From contig JAQVYB010000020.1 of assembly GCA_028708815.1 (NCBI GenBank), positions 1-34,239 of the forward strand: a stretch of 34,239 nt of DNA. Reading direction: 5' to 3'. Positions 16,126 to 24,261 of this stretch are shown piece by piece. The translations under genes were made by a program, and so were the position numbers. Numbering within the stretch: the first letter of the stretch is position 1; each line of letters starts with the position of its first letter. The notes under the pieces were generated by a model, which was not told where the DNA came from, made no database searches, and saw only the letters and a program-made list of their open reading frames with translations. This stretch comes from Kiritimatiellia bacterium. GTDB lineage: Bacteria; Verrucomicrobiota; Kiritimatiellia; RZYC01.

Positions 16126-17513
16126 GGGGAGGGGCTCCCCGATGCCTCCGCAGATTCATTCGTGATCGGCGCGGCCTCCGGATCGGGCGAGACAACGGCT
16201 TCTTCCGTATCGCCCCGCGTAAAGCGCGGGAGAATCAGGCGGCGAAAATCATTGAACGTGAGAATGATGATAAGAACGATCAGGATGGTCCCGAAAACGT
16301 TGGCCAGCACCGCAACCACCTTTTCATGGACGGGGCGTCGTGTAATCATTTCCCAGAGCGCAAAAACAATGTGCCCGCCATCGAGAATGGGAATCGGCAG
16401 CAGGTTCAGAATGGCCAGATTCACATTCACCAGGCCGGTAAGCCAGAGGGCCAGCAGCAGGCTGGTCTGGACCGCTTTCCAAATCATGTCGAAAATGGCC
16501 AGTGGGCCGCCGACGGCGGCGGCGGCCATCCGCGCTTCCCGTGGAGTCACCAGGGCCTTGAGCAGACGAAAGACGGGGCTGGCCCAACTGATGAGCTGGT
16601 CTTTCGGGCTCTTATAGATGTCAAAAGGATTGTGTTCGATGCCGATGAGGGCGCGCTGGGCCATCTCGTTGTACCGTGGCGTTACGGTGAAGTTCATGAT
16701 TTTGCCGCCACGGTTGATGATCACGGGCGAGGGCTGATCCTGATGCTCATTCACGAGTTCGGTGAGCTGATTGATGCTGTAGATCGGTTGGTCGGCAAAT
16801 TCGCGGATGATGTCGCCGGGTTTCAGGCCGGCCTCTTCGGCGCTGCTGTCGGGGATGATGCCGATGATCAGGCAGGGTGTTTGTTTGAGGACCCCTTCGA
16901 CGAGCCGCCCGCCCATGTCCATCTTTTCGGTTGGGAGGATCAGGGTGTTTTCGGTGCCGTCGCGCTTGGTGATAAGGAGTTCGACCTCACCGTTGAGGGC
17001 CGATTCGAGAATGAACTGATCCCAACGGGTGACGGGCTGACCATTGACGGCCTCAATGGTATCGCCGGGGGTAAGTCCGGAGGCGTAGGCCAGGCTGTTG
17101 GTGGCCACATAGCCCACCACGCAGTCGCGTTCCTGATAGACCATGGATTTCCCGCCCCAATATACGATGTAGGCCAGCAGAATGGCGAAAAGGATGTTGA
17201 ACGAGGCCCCGGCAACAGCTACGAGCGCCTTCTTCCAAGGCGCGACGCGCGGCAGATTGCGTGATTCGCCATCCTCCGTCTTGCCGCCGCCCGGATCCAA
17301 TTGAGGCAGGGAAACATAGCCGCCCAACGGCAGACAGCCGACTTTGTAGACAATCCCCTTGATCGTGCGCCTCCAGATGGCCGGCCCGAAACCGATGGAA
17401 AATACATCCACATGCAGGCCCAGCCAACGCGCCACAAGATAATGACCCAACTCATGGACAAAGACCGTCAACCCAAAGAAAAAAACCACCAGCACTATAT
17501 TCAAAACGATCAT
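16122..17513 (-). CDS. rseP: RseP-type site-2 zinc metalloprotease
   Basis: A 463-residue intramembrane protease that cleaves membrane-bound anti-sigma factors or other single-pass proteins. The zinc site HELGH is at residues 20-24 in the first membrane segment. LLPIPILDGGH near the C-terminus supplies the third zinc ligand (LDG). PDZ-like modules between them have VGYVATNSLAYASGLTPGD and IGIIPDSSAEEAGLKPGD. An acidic tail follows the last membrane helix. I prefer the ATG at 17513 (AGG 5 bp upstream). The ATG at 17531, giving MGIQVF first, is an alternative without a ribosome site. The gene is uncoupled from uppS-cdsA, its common neighbours in other bacteria, which are 10 kb away here. It is divergent from the methyltransferase gene. 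Confidence 0.9.
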   Translation of the reverse strand: MIVLNIVLVVFFFGLTVFVHELGHYLVARWLGLHVDVFSIGFGPAIWRRTIKGIVYKVGCLPLGGYVSLPQLDPGGGKTEDGESRNLPRVAPWKKALVAVAGASFNILFAILLAYIVYWGGKSMVYQERDCVVGYVATNSLAYASGLTPGDTIEAVNGQPVTRWDQFILESALNGEVELLITKRDGTENTLILPTEKMDMGGRLVEGVLKQTPCLIIGIIPDSSAEEAGLKPGDIIREFADQPIYSINQLTELVNEHQDQPSPVIINRGGKIMNFTVTPRYNEMAQRALIGIEHNPFDIYKSPKDQLISWASPVFRLLKALVTPREARMAAAAVGGPLAIFDMIWKAVQTSLLLALWLTGLVNVNLAILNLLPIPILDGGHIVFALWEMITRRPVHEKVVAVLANVFGTILIVLIIILTFNDFRRLILPRFTRGDTEEAVVSPDPEAAPITNESAEASGSPSP

Positions 17514-17669
17514 AAATACCTGTATTCCCATAAAAATTTCGGCAAAGAAAATCGGAAGGTATCGGTTATTGCGGGGCGGCGCAATGCTAAAAACCCTTTC
17601 GGCTCGGTGGTTTGATGCCTTTAACCGCTGCAATGCCTCGGAGGGTCGAAGGTGGTTTATTTCCGTGCG

Positions 17670-17698
17670 TTGACATTTTAATGCCGTTCTTTTAGCCT
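17670..17698 (+). promoter_or_regulatory. Promoter of the restriction-modification/toxin operon
   Basis: A perfect TTGACA at 17670-17675, a 17-bp spacer, and TAGCCT at 17693-17698. The predicted start is about 22 bp before the methyltransferase ATG at 17728. It resembles the purA promoter at 25881 (TTGACC, 17 bp, TACCTT). Confidence 0.5.
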
Positions 17699-17727
17699 GC
17701 CTGCGCGATGAGTAACAGTACAGGAAA

Positions 17728-19851
17728 ATGAGTTTTTTACCGATCCAGCCCCCGGGGGTGCTTTTGAAAATCACTGAAATTCTTCAAAATTCAAATTACC
17801 GGTTGTCCCAGTTTAACGAAGAAGACATTCTTGAGCTGGAAGGGCAAATCACCCTTAAAAAGACAGCGAAGGGTAGCGTGCCATATATCCAGTGCCAGGT
17901 TCGTGCCAAGCCGATCCGCCTGACACCGGAAGAGGTGATACGTCAGCTCTATCTCCGGGTTCTGATGGACCGCTATCAATATCCGGCAGAACGCATTCAG
18001 GTGGAATATCCGGTCCATTTCGGGCGTGAAATCAAGCGGGCGGACCTGGTTGTTTTCGACCAGGATAAAACCACCTCGGTGTTCATGATTGTTGAAATCA
18101 AATCACCCAAATGGAGTTCGGGGAAGGAGCAGCTGAAATCCTATTGCCACGCCACCGGTGCGCCGATTGCCATTTGGACCAATGGGGAAAGCATTTCGTA
18201 CTGGAATCGCCGTGATCCGAACCACTTCTTTGATATTTCGCATATTCCCATGGCGACGGAAACGCTGGAGGATGTGCTCAACGAGCGCTTCACCATCACC
18301 GATCTGATTGAAAAGGATAAACTGATCACCGAACGCAAGTCGCTTAAAGATTTGATTCAGGACATGGAGAACGAAGTACTCGCCCATGCGGGAGTCGATG
18401 TGTTCGAAGAAGTTTTTAAGCTGATCTTCACCAAGCTCTACGACGAGTGGCTCGCCGGGCGTGACCGCGACCGTTTCCTGGAGTTCCGTAATACCGGACA
18501 AACCGAAACGGCGCTTAATCAGAAAATTCAGAACCTCTTCTCCAGCGCCAAAGAACAGTGGCAGGGCGTTTTTGAAGAATCCACCCGCATCCAGCTCAGC
18601 CCGTCGCATCTGGGCATCTGTGTTTCATCTCTTCAGGACGTCAAGCTCTTCAACTCCAACCTCGAAGTGGTGGATGAAGCCTTTGAATACCTGATGAGCA
18701 AAAGCAGCAAGGGCGAAAAAGGACAGTATTTCACTCCGCGCTACGTCATCGACATGTGCGTCAAGATGCTCAACCCGCAGGCGCACGAAACGTTGATCGA
18801 TACCGCCGCCGGTTCGTCGGGTTTTACCGTTCACGGCATCTTCCATGTCTGGAAACAGATTCTGGAGGAAAAAAACATTCATGCCAGTCATCTCTTCACC
18901 ATCGAACAGAAGCCGATGGCGTGTGATAAATATGTGCAGGACAAGGTGTTCGCCATTGATTTTGACGAAAAAGCTGTGCGGGTTGCCCGCACCCTGAACC
19001 TGATCGCCGGAGATGGACAAACCAACGTGCTGCATCTCAACACGCTGGATTACACCCGCTGGGATGAAACCACCAAACAGGAGGAATGGCTCGATACCTT
19101 TAACGAGGGGTTCAAGCGGCTGAAAAAACTCCGGGGAAAAGCGAACAGCAACAAAGAGTTCAACTTCGACCTGCTCATGGCCAACCCGCCGTTCGCCGGC
19201 GACATCAAAGACGGCCAGATCATCACCCGCTACGAGCTGGGGAAAAACACCAACGGAAAGTGGCGCTCGAACGTCGGGCGCGACATCCTCTTTATTGAGC
19301 GAAACCTCGACTTCCTGCGCCCCGGCGGACGTATGGCCATTGTCCTGCCGCAGGGACGTTTCAATAATGCCAGCGACAAAATCATTCGTGACTTCATTGC
19401 CGAACGCTGCCGCATTCTCGCCGTGGTCGGCCTTCATCAAAACACCTTCAAGCCGCACACCGGCACTAAGACCTCCGTGCTGTTTGTGCAGAAATGGAAC
19501 GATGACCCCAAGGCCGGGCCGCCTTGCCCTAAAGTGGATGACTACAATATTTTCTTTGCCACCATGCAGAAACCCGGCAAAGACAACTCCGGCGAAAAAA
19601 TATACGTCCGGCAGCGCAACCCCGAGTTCCAACCCCTGGAAACCCGGACCGGAAAAATCCCGGCCAAGACGGTGAAGGAAACGCCCAATAAATACAACAC
19701 CGTCCCCGAGTTCCTGCCGGAATACGCTCTCGACTCCCACGGCCACCTCTTTGTCGATCACGACCTCTTCAATCACGATGGACTAACCGGCGACGGTATC
19801 GCCGAGGCCTTCGCCGAATTCGCCAAGAAGGAAGCCCTCCCTTTTTTCTGA
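17728..19851 (+). CDS. Fused HsdR-type nuclease domain and N6-adenine DNA methyltransferase
   Basis: A 707-residue protein that joins restriction and modification. Residues about 60-200 form an HsdR N-terminal-type PD-(D/E)xK nuclease: Asp106 (KRADLVVF), Glu123-x-Lys125 (VEIKSP) and Gln135-x3-Tyr139 are all present. A helical HsdM-like N-domain (about 210-320) follows. The methyltransferase domain has AdoMet motif I DTAAGSSGF at 358-366 and catalytic NPPF at 486-489. Ordinary HsdM lacks the nuclease part and ordinary HsdR has helicase motifs, which are absent here. The layout matches the BcgI-A subunit of type IIB enzymes. The ATG at 17728 follows CAGGAA. The specificity gene follows directly. 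It should methylate adenine in a bipartite site and may cut unmodified DNA. Confidence 0.85.
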   Translation: MSFLPIQPPGVLLKITEILQNSNYRLSQFNEEDILELEGQITLKKTAKGSVPYIQCQVRAKPIRLTPEEVIRQLYLRVLMDRYQYPAERIQVEYPVHFGREIKRADLVVFDQDKTTSVFMIVEIKSPKWSSGKEQLKSYCHATGAPIAIWTNGESISYWNRRDPNHFFDISHIPMATETLEDVLNERFTITDLIEKDKLITERKSLKDLIQDMENEVLAHAGVDVFEEVFKLIFTKLYDEWLAGRDRDRFLEFRNTGQTETALNQKIQNLFSSAKEQWQGVFEESTRIQLSPSHLGICVSSLQDVKLFNSNLEVVDEAFEYLMSKSSKGEKGQYFTPRYVIDMCVKMLNPQAHETLIDTAAGSSGFTVHGIFHVWKQILEEKNIHASHLFTIEQKPMACDKYVQDKVFAIDFDEKAVRVARTLNLIAGDGQTNVLHLNTLDYTRWDETTKQEEWLDTFNEGFKRLKKLRGKANSNKEFNFDLLMANPPFAGDIKDGQIITRYELGKNTNGKWRSNVGRDILFIERNLDFLRPGGRMAIVLPQGRFNNASDKIIRDFIAERCRILAVVGLHQNTFKPHTGTKTSVLFVQKWNDDPKAGPPCPKVDDYNIFFATMQKPGKDNSGEKIYVRQRNPEFQPLETRTGKIPAKTVKETPNKYNTVPEFLPEYALDSHGHLFVDHDLFNHDGLTGDGIAEAFAEFAKKEALPFF

Positions 19852-19883
19852 CCAGCCCGTTCAATGAAGCGAAATACAACGCT

Positions 19884-21986
19884 TTGTTGAACGGGCTTGA
19901 AATCAGTGAAATTAAGTTTTCGGAAATGCTCGTGCGACCAGAGGAGCTCTTTCGGTTGGATTCAGAGTTCTATCGTCAATCTGTTCTGGATACTTGGAGT
20001 AAAATCCAAGAAGGGAGGCATTCTAGACTGGAGAATATATGTAGCTGGATTACACAGGGGCCAAACCCGGTATTTTCCGAATCAGGATATCCTTGTCTCA
20101 CGGGCAGAAGTATAGCGACAGGATTTGTCAAAGCTGACAACTCGGATTATGTGGATGCGACTGAATTTGAAAATCTATCCCGATTCAACGTTTTGAAAGG
20201 CGATATCTTAATTACGTTGAAGGGATTGGGCTCAACAGGGAAGGTGGGATTTGTTGGTAAAGGCATTGATGCCATTTTTAGCAGGAACCTGGGAATTATA
20301 CGTTCTAAAACAAGTGATATTCCTGCGGAATATCTAATGGTTTTTCTCTCGTCAAGGCATGGTCAAGGTGTAATTGACCGAGGTGTTACGGGCGGAACTG
20401 GACAGAGAACCCTTCCAACGACCTATCTAAAGGGACTCAATATTCCACGCTTCAACTATTTAGAATCCCGCATTGCGGAAATGCTCAAGCGGGCTCTTGA
20501 TGCAGAGAAGGCCAGCGCTGATTTTGTGAAAAAAGCACAAAACTTCCTGCTAGTGGCTCTCGATTATACACAAGAACCGACATCAGAGAATGTGTCTGCT
20601 AAATCCTTCTCGGAATCGTATGCGGCGAGCGGGCGTTTGGATGCAGAGTTTTACCAGCCGAAGTTTGACGAGTTGTTCAGGCGTATTCATGAGAACGCCG
20701 AGTATGTGAAGACCATTGGTGAAATTGCTTCGTATATTGAGCGCGGCTGTGTCGCTCAATATGACGAGCAAGGGACCTGCAGCATGATTACCCAAAAACA
20801 TCTGACAGAATCCGATATTGATTACGAAAATTTAGATAAAACGACCCAAGAATGCTGGGAAAGAAACGAATCCGCACAAGTTCGTCAGAATGATATTCTG
20901 GTATATTCAACTGGAGCAAATGTGGGGCGTACACAAGTCTACCTTTCGGACAAATCGGCATTAGCCTGTCAAGATATTGTAACTATTAGGCCGGATCGTG
21001 AGGATCCAATCTATGTCGCTTGTGTATTAAATTCTGCAATCGGTAGGCTTCAGACGGAAAAATTCAAGAGTGGATGTGCGCAACCGCATCTTTATCCGAA
21101 GGATATTTCACAATTTGTCGTTCCCTTTGTTTCCCTCGATAAACAAAACGAGATAGTTTCCCGGCTTCTTGAAGCGCGGGAGAAGAAAGCGGAATCGCAT
21201 TGCTTGTTGGAAAAGGCCAAGCAGGCGGTTGAGATTGCAATTGAGAAGGGCGAAGAGGCGGCGATGGCCTATCTGGAGGGGCGGGCTTTTGTTGCGCAGA
21301 CCATCACGCAGGATTTGGCGCAGAAGGCTCCTTACTTTTCCATTGATGCCGCCCGCCGTTGGCTGGCCGAACAGAAGATGAGTTATGCGCCGGACACCGT
21401 AAAAACCTACCTGAGCCGTCAGAAGAAAGCGGGAAAAATTTTTGATGCCGGGCGCGGATGGTATTCTTCGATTTCAACGCCGTATCAGCTCGATACCGCG
21501 CCGGTTGAACAGCTGGTCGGTGAATTGAAGAAGGCCTTTCCGTTGCTCGATTTCGCCTGCTGGTCCACCGAACAGTTGAATGAAATGCTGCATCATCAGT
21601 TGGCCAAACATGTGCAGTTTATCTATGTCGAACGCGACGCGATCGACAGCATTGCCGACTGGCTGAAAAGTCACGGTTACCACACCTATGCCAATCCCGG
21701 GAAATCGGAAATCAAACGGACGTTTTCGGTTGAGGAAAATACAGCCGTTGTTCTTCCCCTGACCACCAAAACCCCGCACCGGAATGGTTTTGCAACGATT
21801 GAGAAGATTCTGGTGGATGTTTTGGCGGATACAGAGACGTTTTCCGTCATAAATATACCGGAATTTGTTGGTGGAGCTTCAGGGGTTATAAAGTCGCAAC
21901 GTGTTGATATATCAGAGTTAAAGAAATATTCTAACCGCAGAAAAACCGACATATCGAGTCTGATAAATGGCCTTGTAATCCACTAG
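19884..21986 (+). CDS. HsdS-type specificity subunit fused to an AbiEi-like antitoxin domain
   Basis: A protein of about 700 residues. The first 450 are a type I-style specificity subunit with two target recognition domains. The conserved segment RLDSEFY (24-30) recurs as RLDAEFY (251-257), and each half ends in a long helix (about 195-215 and 420-460). After residue about 470 comes a winged helix (FSIDAARRWLAEQ, APDTVKTYLSRQ, GKIFDAGRGWYS) like AbiEi antitoxins. A domain of about 170 residues follows (LLDFACWSTEQLNEMLH to the end), also AbiEi/DUF6577-like as far as I can judge. The toxin gene follows. Start: TTG at 19884 is the annotated choice, but protein-like sequence (TSPFNEAKYNALLNG) extends upstream to a CTG at 19848 overlapping the previous stop (CTGA). 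The recognition part is visibly more A+T-rich than its surroundings. Confidence 0.82.
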   Translation: MLNGLEISEIKFSEMLVRPEELFRLDSEFYRQSVLDTWSKIQEGRHSRLENICSWITQGPNPVFSESGYPCLTGRSIATGFVKADNSDYVDATEFENLSRFNVLKGDILITLKGLGSTGKVGFVGKGIDAIFSRNLGIIRSKTSDIPAEYLMVFLSSRHGQGVIDRGVTGGTGQRTLPTTYLKGLNIPRFNYLESRIAEMLKRALDAEKASADFVKKAQNFLLVALDYTQEPTSENVSAKSFSESYAASGRLDAEFYQPKFDELFRRIHENAEYVKTIGEIASYIERGCVAQYDEQGTCSMITQKHLTESDIDYENLDKTTQECWERNESAQVRQNDILVYSTGANVGRTQVYLSDKSALACQDIVTIRPDREDPIYVACVLNSAIGRLQTEKFKSGCAQPHLYPKDISQFVVPFVSLDKQNEIVSRLLEAREKKAESHCLLEKAKQAVEIAIEKGEEAAMAYLEGRAFVAQTITQDLAQKAPYFSIDAARRWLAEQKMSYAPDTVKTYLSRQKKAGKIFDAGRGWYSSISTPYQLDTAPVEQLVGELKKAFPLLDFACWSTEQLNEMLHHQLAKHVQFIYVERDAIDSIADWLKSHGYHTYANPGKSEIKRTFSVEENTAVVLPLTTKTPHRNGFATIEKILVDVLADTETFSVINIPEFVGGASGVIKSQRVDISELKKYSNRRKTDISSLINGLVIH

Positions 21987-22021
21987 CGGCGCTTTTTTAA
22001 AATAAGCGCCGCTAGTGGATT
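21977..22021. repeat. 18-bp perfect inverted repeat between antitoxin-fusion and toxin genes
   Basis: The arms 21977-21994 and 22004-22021 (core ccactagcggcgctt) are exact reverse complements around a 9-base loop (ttttaaaat). The left arm contains the TAG stop of the specificity/antitoxin gene, and the right arm ends 11 bp before the toxin ATG. There is no T run after the stem, so it is not a standard terminator. It could be an operator for the winged-helix domain, an mRNA hairpin that limits toxin translation, or an RNA-processing site. Confidence 0.9.
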
Positions 22022-22032
22022 GAGTCGACAAA

Positions 22033-23100
22033 ATGATGAATGTTCTACAAGAAAAATGCTTCACGAAGGAGTGGCTGAACGAACAGCGCGAGCAGATGTA
22101 TCGGGTTGACCCCGGCCTGCTGGAAAAGAGTATCCACGCTCTGGAACTCGTCGGCCACCTTGCCCGGTATCGGCTCCCTTTCGTATTCAAGGGCGGTACT
22201 TGTATGTTGCTGCTGCTGGATGAAATCCGGCGGCTTTCCATTGATGTGGATATTGTCTGCACGGTTTCGGGAACCGAAATGGAATCGGTTCTGCGGGCCA
22301 TTGGCCGTGAAAGCCGCTTTGAAAACGTCGAATCCGATCACCGCGATCCGGATCGCCTGCCGAAACGCTCCCACTACAAATTCAGCTACCTCTCGGTGGT
22401 TAACGGGAAATCTGCCGACATCCTGCTGGATGTGCTGGAAGAGAAATGTCTTTATCCGAAAACCGTAACCAAACCGGTTGTCACGCCGTTTGCCATTCCG
22501 GAAAACCAATTCGAGGTGCAGGTTCCAACAATCGAAGGGCTGACGGCTGATAAGCTGACGGCCTTTGCTCCTGAAACCGTGGGCGTTCGCTATTCGGCTT
22601 ACGGTGCGTCGCTGAAAATTCTCAAGCACTGTGCGGATGTTGGCGTTTTATTTGATCGGTGCGAAAATATGCCCGACTTGTTTGACGCGTACGAAAAAAG
22701 CTGGACGGCAGAGAATTCATATCGGGGCCGTGCTTTTACCCGCGAGCAGATACTCAACGACACGATTAAAGCCGCCCGGTTGCTCAACCTGATTGGATTG
22801 AAGGGGTGTCCCGTTTCAAAAAACATCAAGACCTTGGAAACCGGTATTCGTCAGTTGGACAGCCATATTGTGGGTCGGCGGTTTTCAAGAGATGAAGCCA
22901 AAATCTGTGCGGCCAAAGCGGCATGGCTTGCTGCCGCGCTTAAGCGGGGGGAAATCGCCACCATTCCCCGCTACAGCACCGAAGAACTTCAAGACTTGGC
23001 GGTGGTTCAACTCAAGGGCGATTATGTCCCGCTGAACCGGCTCAAAGCCGGAAATCCGCAAGCCTGGTATTATTGGTTGAAATCTGCTGGTGCTGTTTAA
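22033..23100 (+). CDS. AbiEii/AbiGii-family nucleotidyltransferase toxin
   Basis: A 355-residue toxin-type nucleotidyltransferase, the toxin half of type IV (AbiE) systems; known members add nucleotides to tRNA or other targets and arrest growth. The DNA polymerase beta-like active site is intact: FKGGT (residues 52-56) with SIDVD (Ser69, Asp71, Asp73), Lys174 in TADKLTAF, and Asp202 in KHCADVGVLF. The length is close to that of larger AbiEii proteins. There are two adjacent ATG codons (22033, 22036) without a clear ribosome site, suggesting low or coupled translation. It lies 46 bp after the AbiEi-like fusion gene, its presumed antitoxin. The actual nucleotide and target are unknown. Confidence 0.85.
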   Translation: MMNVLQEKCFTKEWLNEQREQMYRVDPGLLEKSIHALELVGHLARYRLPFVFKGGTCMLLLLDEIRRLSIDVDIVCTVSGTEMESVLRAIGRESRFENVESDHRDPDRLPKRSHYKFSYLSVVNGKSADILLDVLEEKCLYPKTVTKPVVTPFAIPENQFEVQVPTIEGLTADKLTAFAPETVGVRYSAYGASLKILKHCADVGVLFDRCENMPDLFDAYEKSWTAENSYRGRAFTREQILNDTIKAARLLNLIGLKGCPVSKNIKTLETGIRQLDSHIVGRRFSRDEAKICAAKAAWLAAALKRGEIATIPRYSTEELQDLAVVQLKGDYVPLNRLKAGNPQAWYYWLKSAGAV

Positions 23101-23274
23101 AGCTGTTTCAAGAGCGATGGTCCTGCCGATTTTTCACTCGGGGTTTGTGCTGGAGGGAAGTGGTATTCATGGCTGCACCCGGCAGATTCCGCGGTGACGG
23201 GGCCGCATGAAAAAGCTGGTCAAACGGCACGGATTTTCGCAAAACGGCTGGAAACAAAACCGAATGGATATATC

Positions 23275-24231
23275 ATGAGCGGACAAAGCCGGGTGGAAGT
23301 GAAGCAATTGAACAGCCTGCTGGATCAGACGATCGGGCTGCTTCAGCAGATGAAGGAAGATGGAGAACAAACGATTGAGTTGGAGCCGGATGTGGTGAAG
23401 GTTCTCGGCGAAGCAGTGCGTCCCTCCGCCGCCGGAACGCCGTCGCCGCGGGTCAGGCAGGCAGCTCCTCCGCCTGCGTCATCTGTACCGAAGACGGTCG
23501 CGCCGAAGAGAGATGCAGGGCCTTCCGTCGCCTCCGCGCCGCGCCGCAGCGCGGCGGCCAAACCGGCGGTCAAACCAGTGGCGGTGGTGGTAAACAGCGA
23601 CTCTCTGCCGGATTCGATGGAGGCGCTGGCGGAACGTATTGCTTCGTGCAGGCAGTGTCCGTTGCATCAGTGGCGCACCAAGACGGTGGCGGGCGCCGGT
23701 TGCGCGAACCCGGATGTTCTTTTCATCGGAGAGGGCCCGGGAAAGGATGAGGATATGCAGGGGATACCCTTCGTGGGGCGCTCGGGCGAATTGCTGACGC
23801 GCATGATCATCAAAATGGGCTACACGCGCGACACGGTTTTTATCGGCAACATCGTGAAGTGCCGTCCGACGGTGAATAACGAGGGAATGCGGGACCGCCC
23901 CCCCACGCCGGAGGAAATGGAGGGTTGTCTGCCGTATCTGAAAAAGCAGATTTCGCTGCTCAAGCCCGGGGTGTTGGTGCTGCTGGGCAATACGGCGCTT
24001 CAGGGACTTTTCGGCTACAAAGGAATTACCAGGCATCGTGGAAAATGGCTTGAGTATGAGGGGATTCCCACCATGCCGACCTATCATCCTTCGTATCTTT
24101 TGCGCAATGGCGGCGGCAACAGCAAGCCGTTTTGGGAGGTCTGGGAAGACTTGTGCGCCGTGCTGAAAAAACTAGGCAAGGAGCCCCCGGCGCCGGGACG
24201 GGTCAAACCCGCGCAGCAGGCATTGCTTTGA
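23275..24231 (+). CDS. Family 4 uracil-DNA glycosylase (4Fe-4S)
   Basis: A 318-residue glycosylase that removes uracil from DNA to start base excision repair. Four iron-sulfur Cys ligands are visible at 125, 128, 196 and 218. The uracil pocket motif is GEGPGKDED (152-160), and HPSYLLR begins at His271. The first 110 residues are a helix plus an Ala/Pro/Lys-rich disordered linker, an extension seen in many bacterial members. I chose the ATG at 23275, which has a GGA upstream and begins the helical segment; the in-frame GTG at 23194 is an alternative. The preceding 170 bp hold no recognisable gene. The glycosylase is followed 30 bp later by a nucleotidyltransferase gene on the same strand. Confidence 0.9.
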   Translation: MSGQSRVEVKQLNSLLDQTIGLLQQMKEDGEQTIELEPDVVKVLGEAVRPSAAGTPSPRVRQAAPPPASSVPKTVAPKRDAGPSVASAPRRSAAAKPAVKPVAVVVNSDSLPDSMEALAERIASCRQCPLHQWRTKTVAGAGCANPDVLFIGEGPGKDEDMQGIPFVGRSGELLTRMIIKMGYTRDTVFIGNIVKCRPTVNNEGMRDRPPTPEEMEGCLPYLKKQISLLKPGVLVLLGNTALQGLFGYKGITRHRGKWLEYEGIPTMPTYHPSYLLRNGGGNSKPFWEVWEDLCAVLKKLGKEPPAPGRVKPAQQALL

Positions 24232-24261
24232 TTCAGTTTTAACAGGAGAACGAGGCATCGT

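Noticed and set aside
17728..21986. A normal type I restriction system missing its HsdR by deletion
   Set aside because: The nuclease domain is fused to the methyltransferase with an intact active site, and the next genes are tightly packed, so a missing HsdR need not be assumed.
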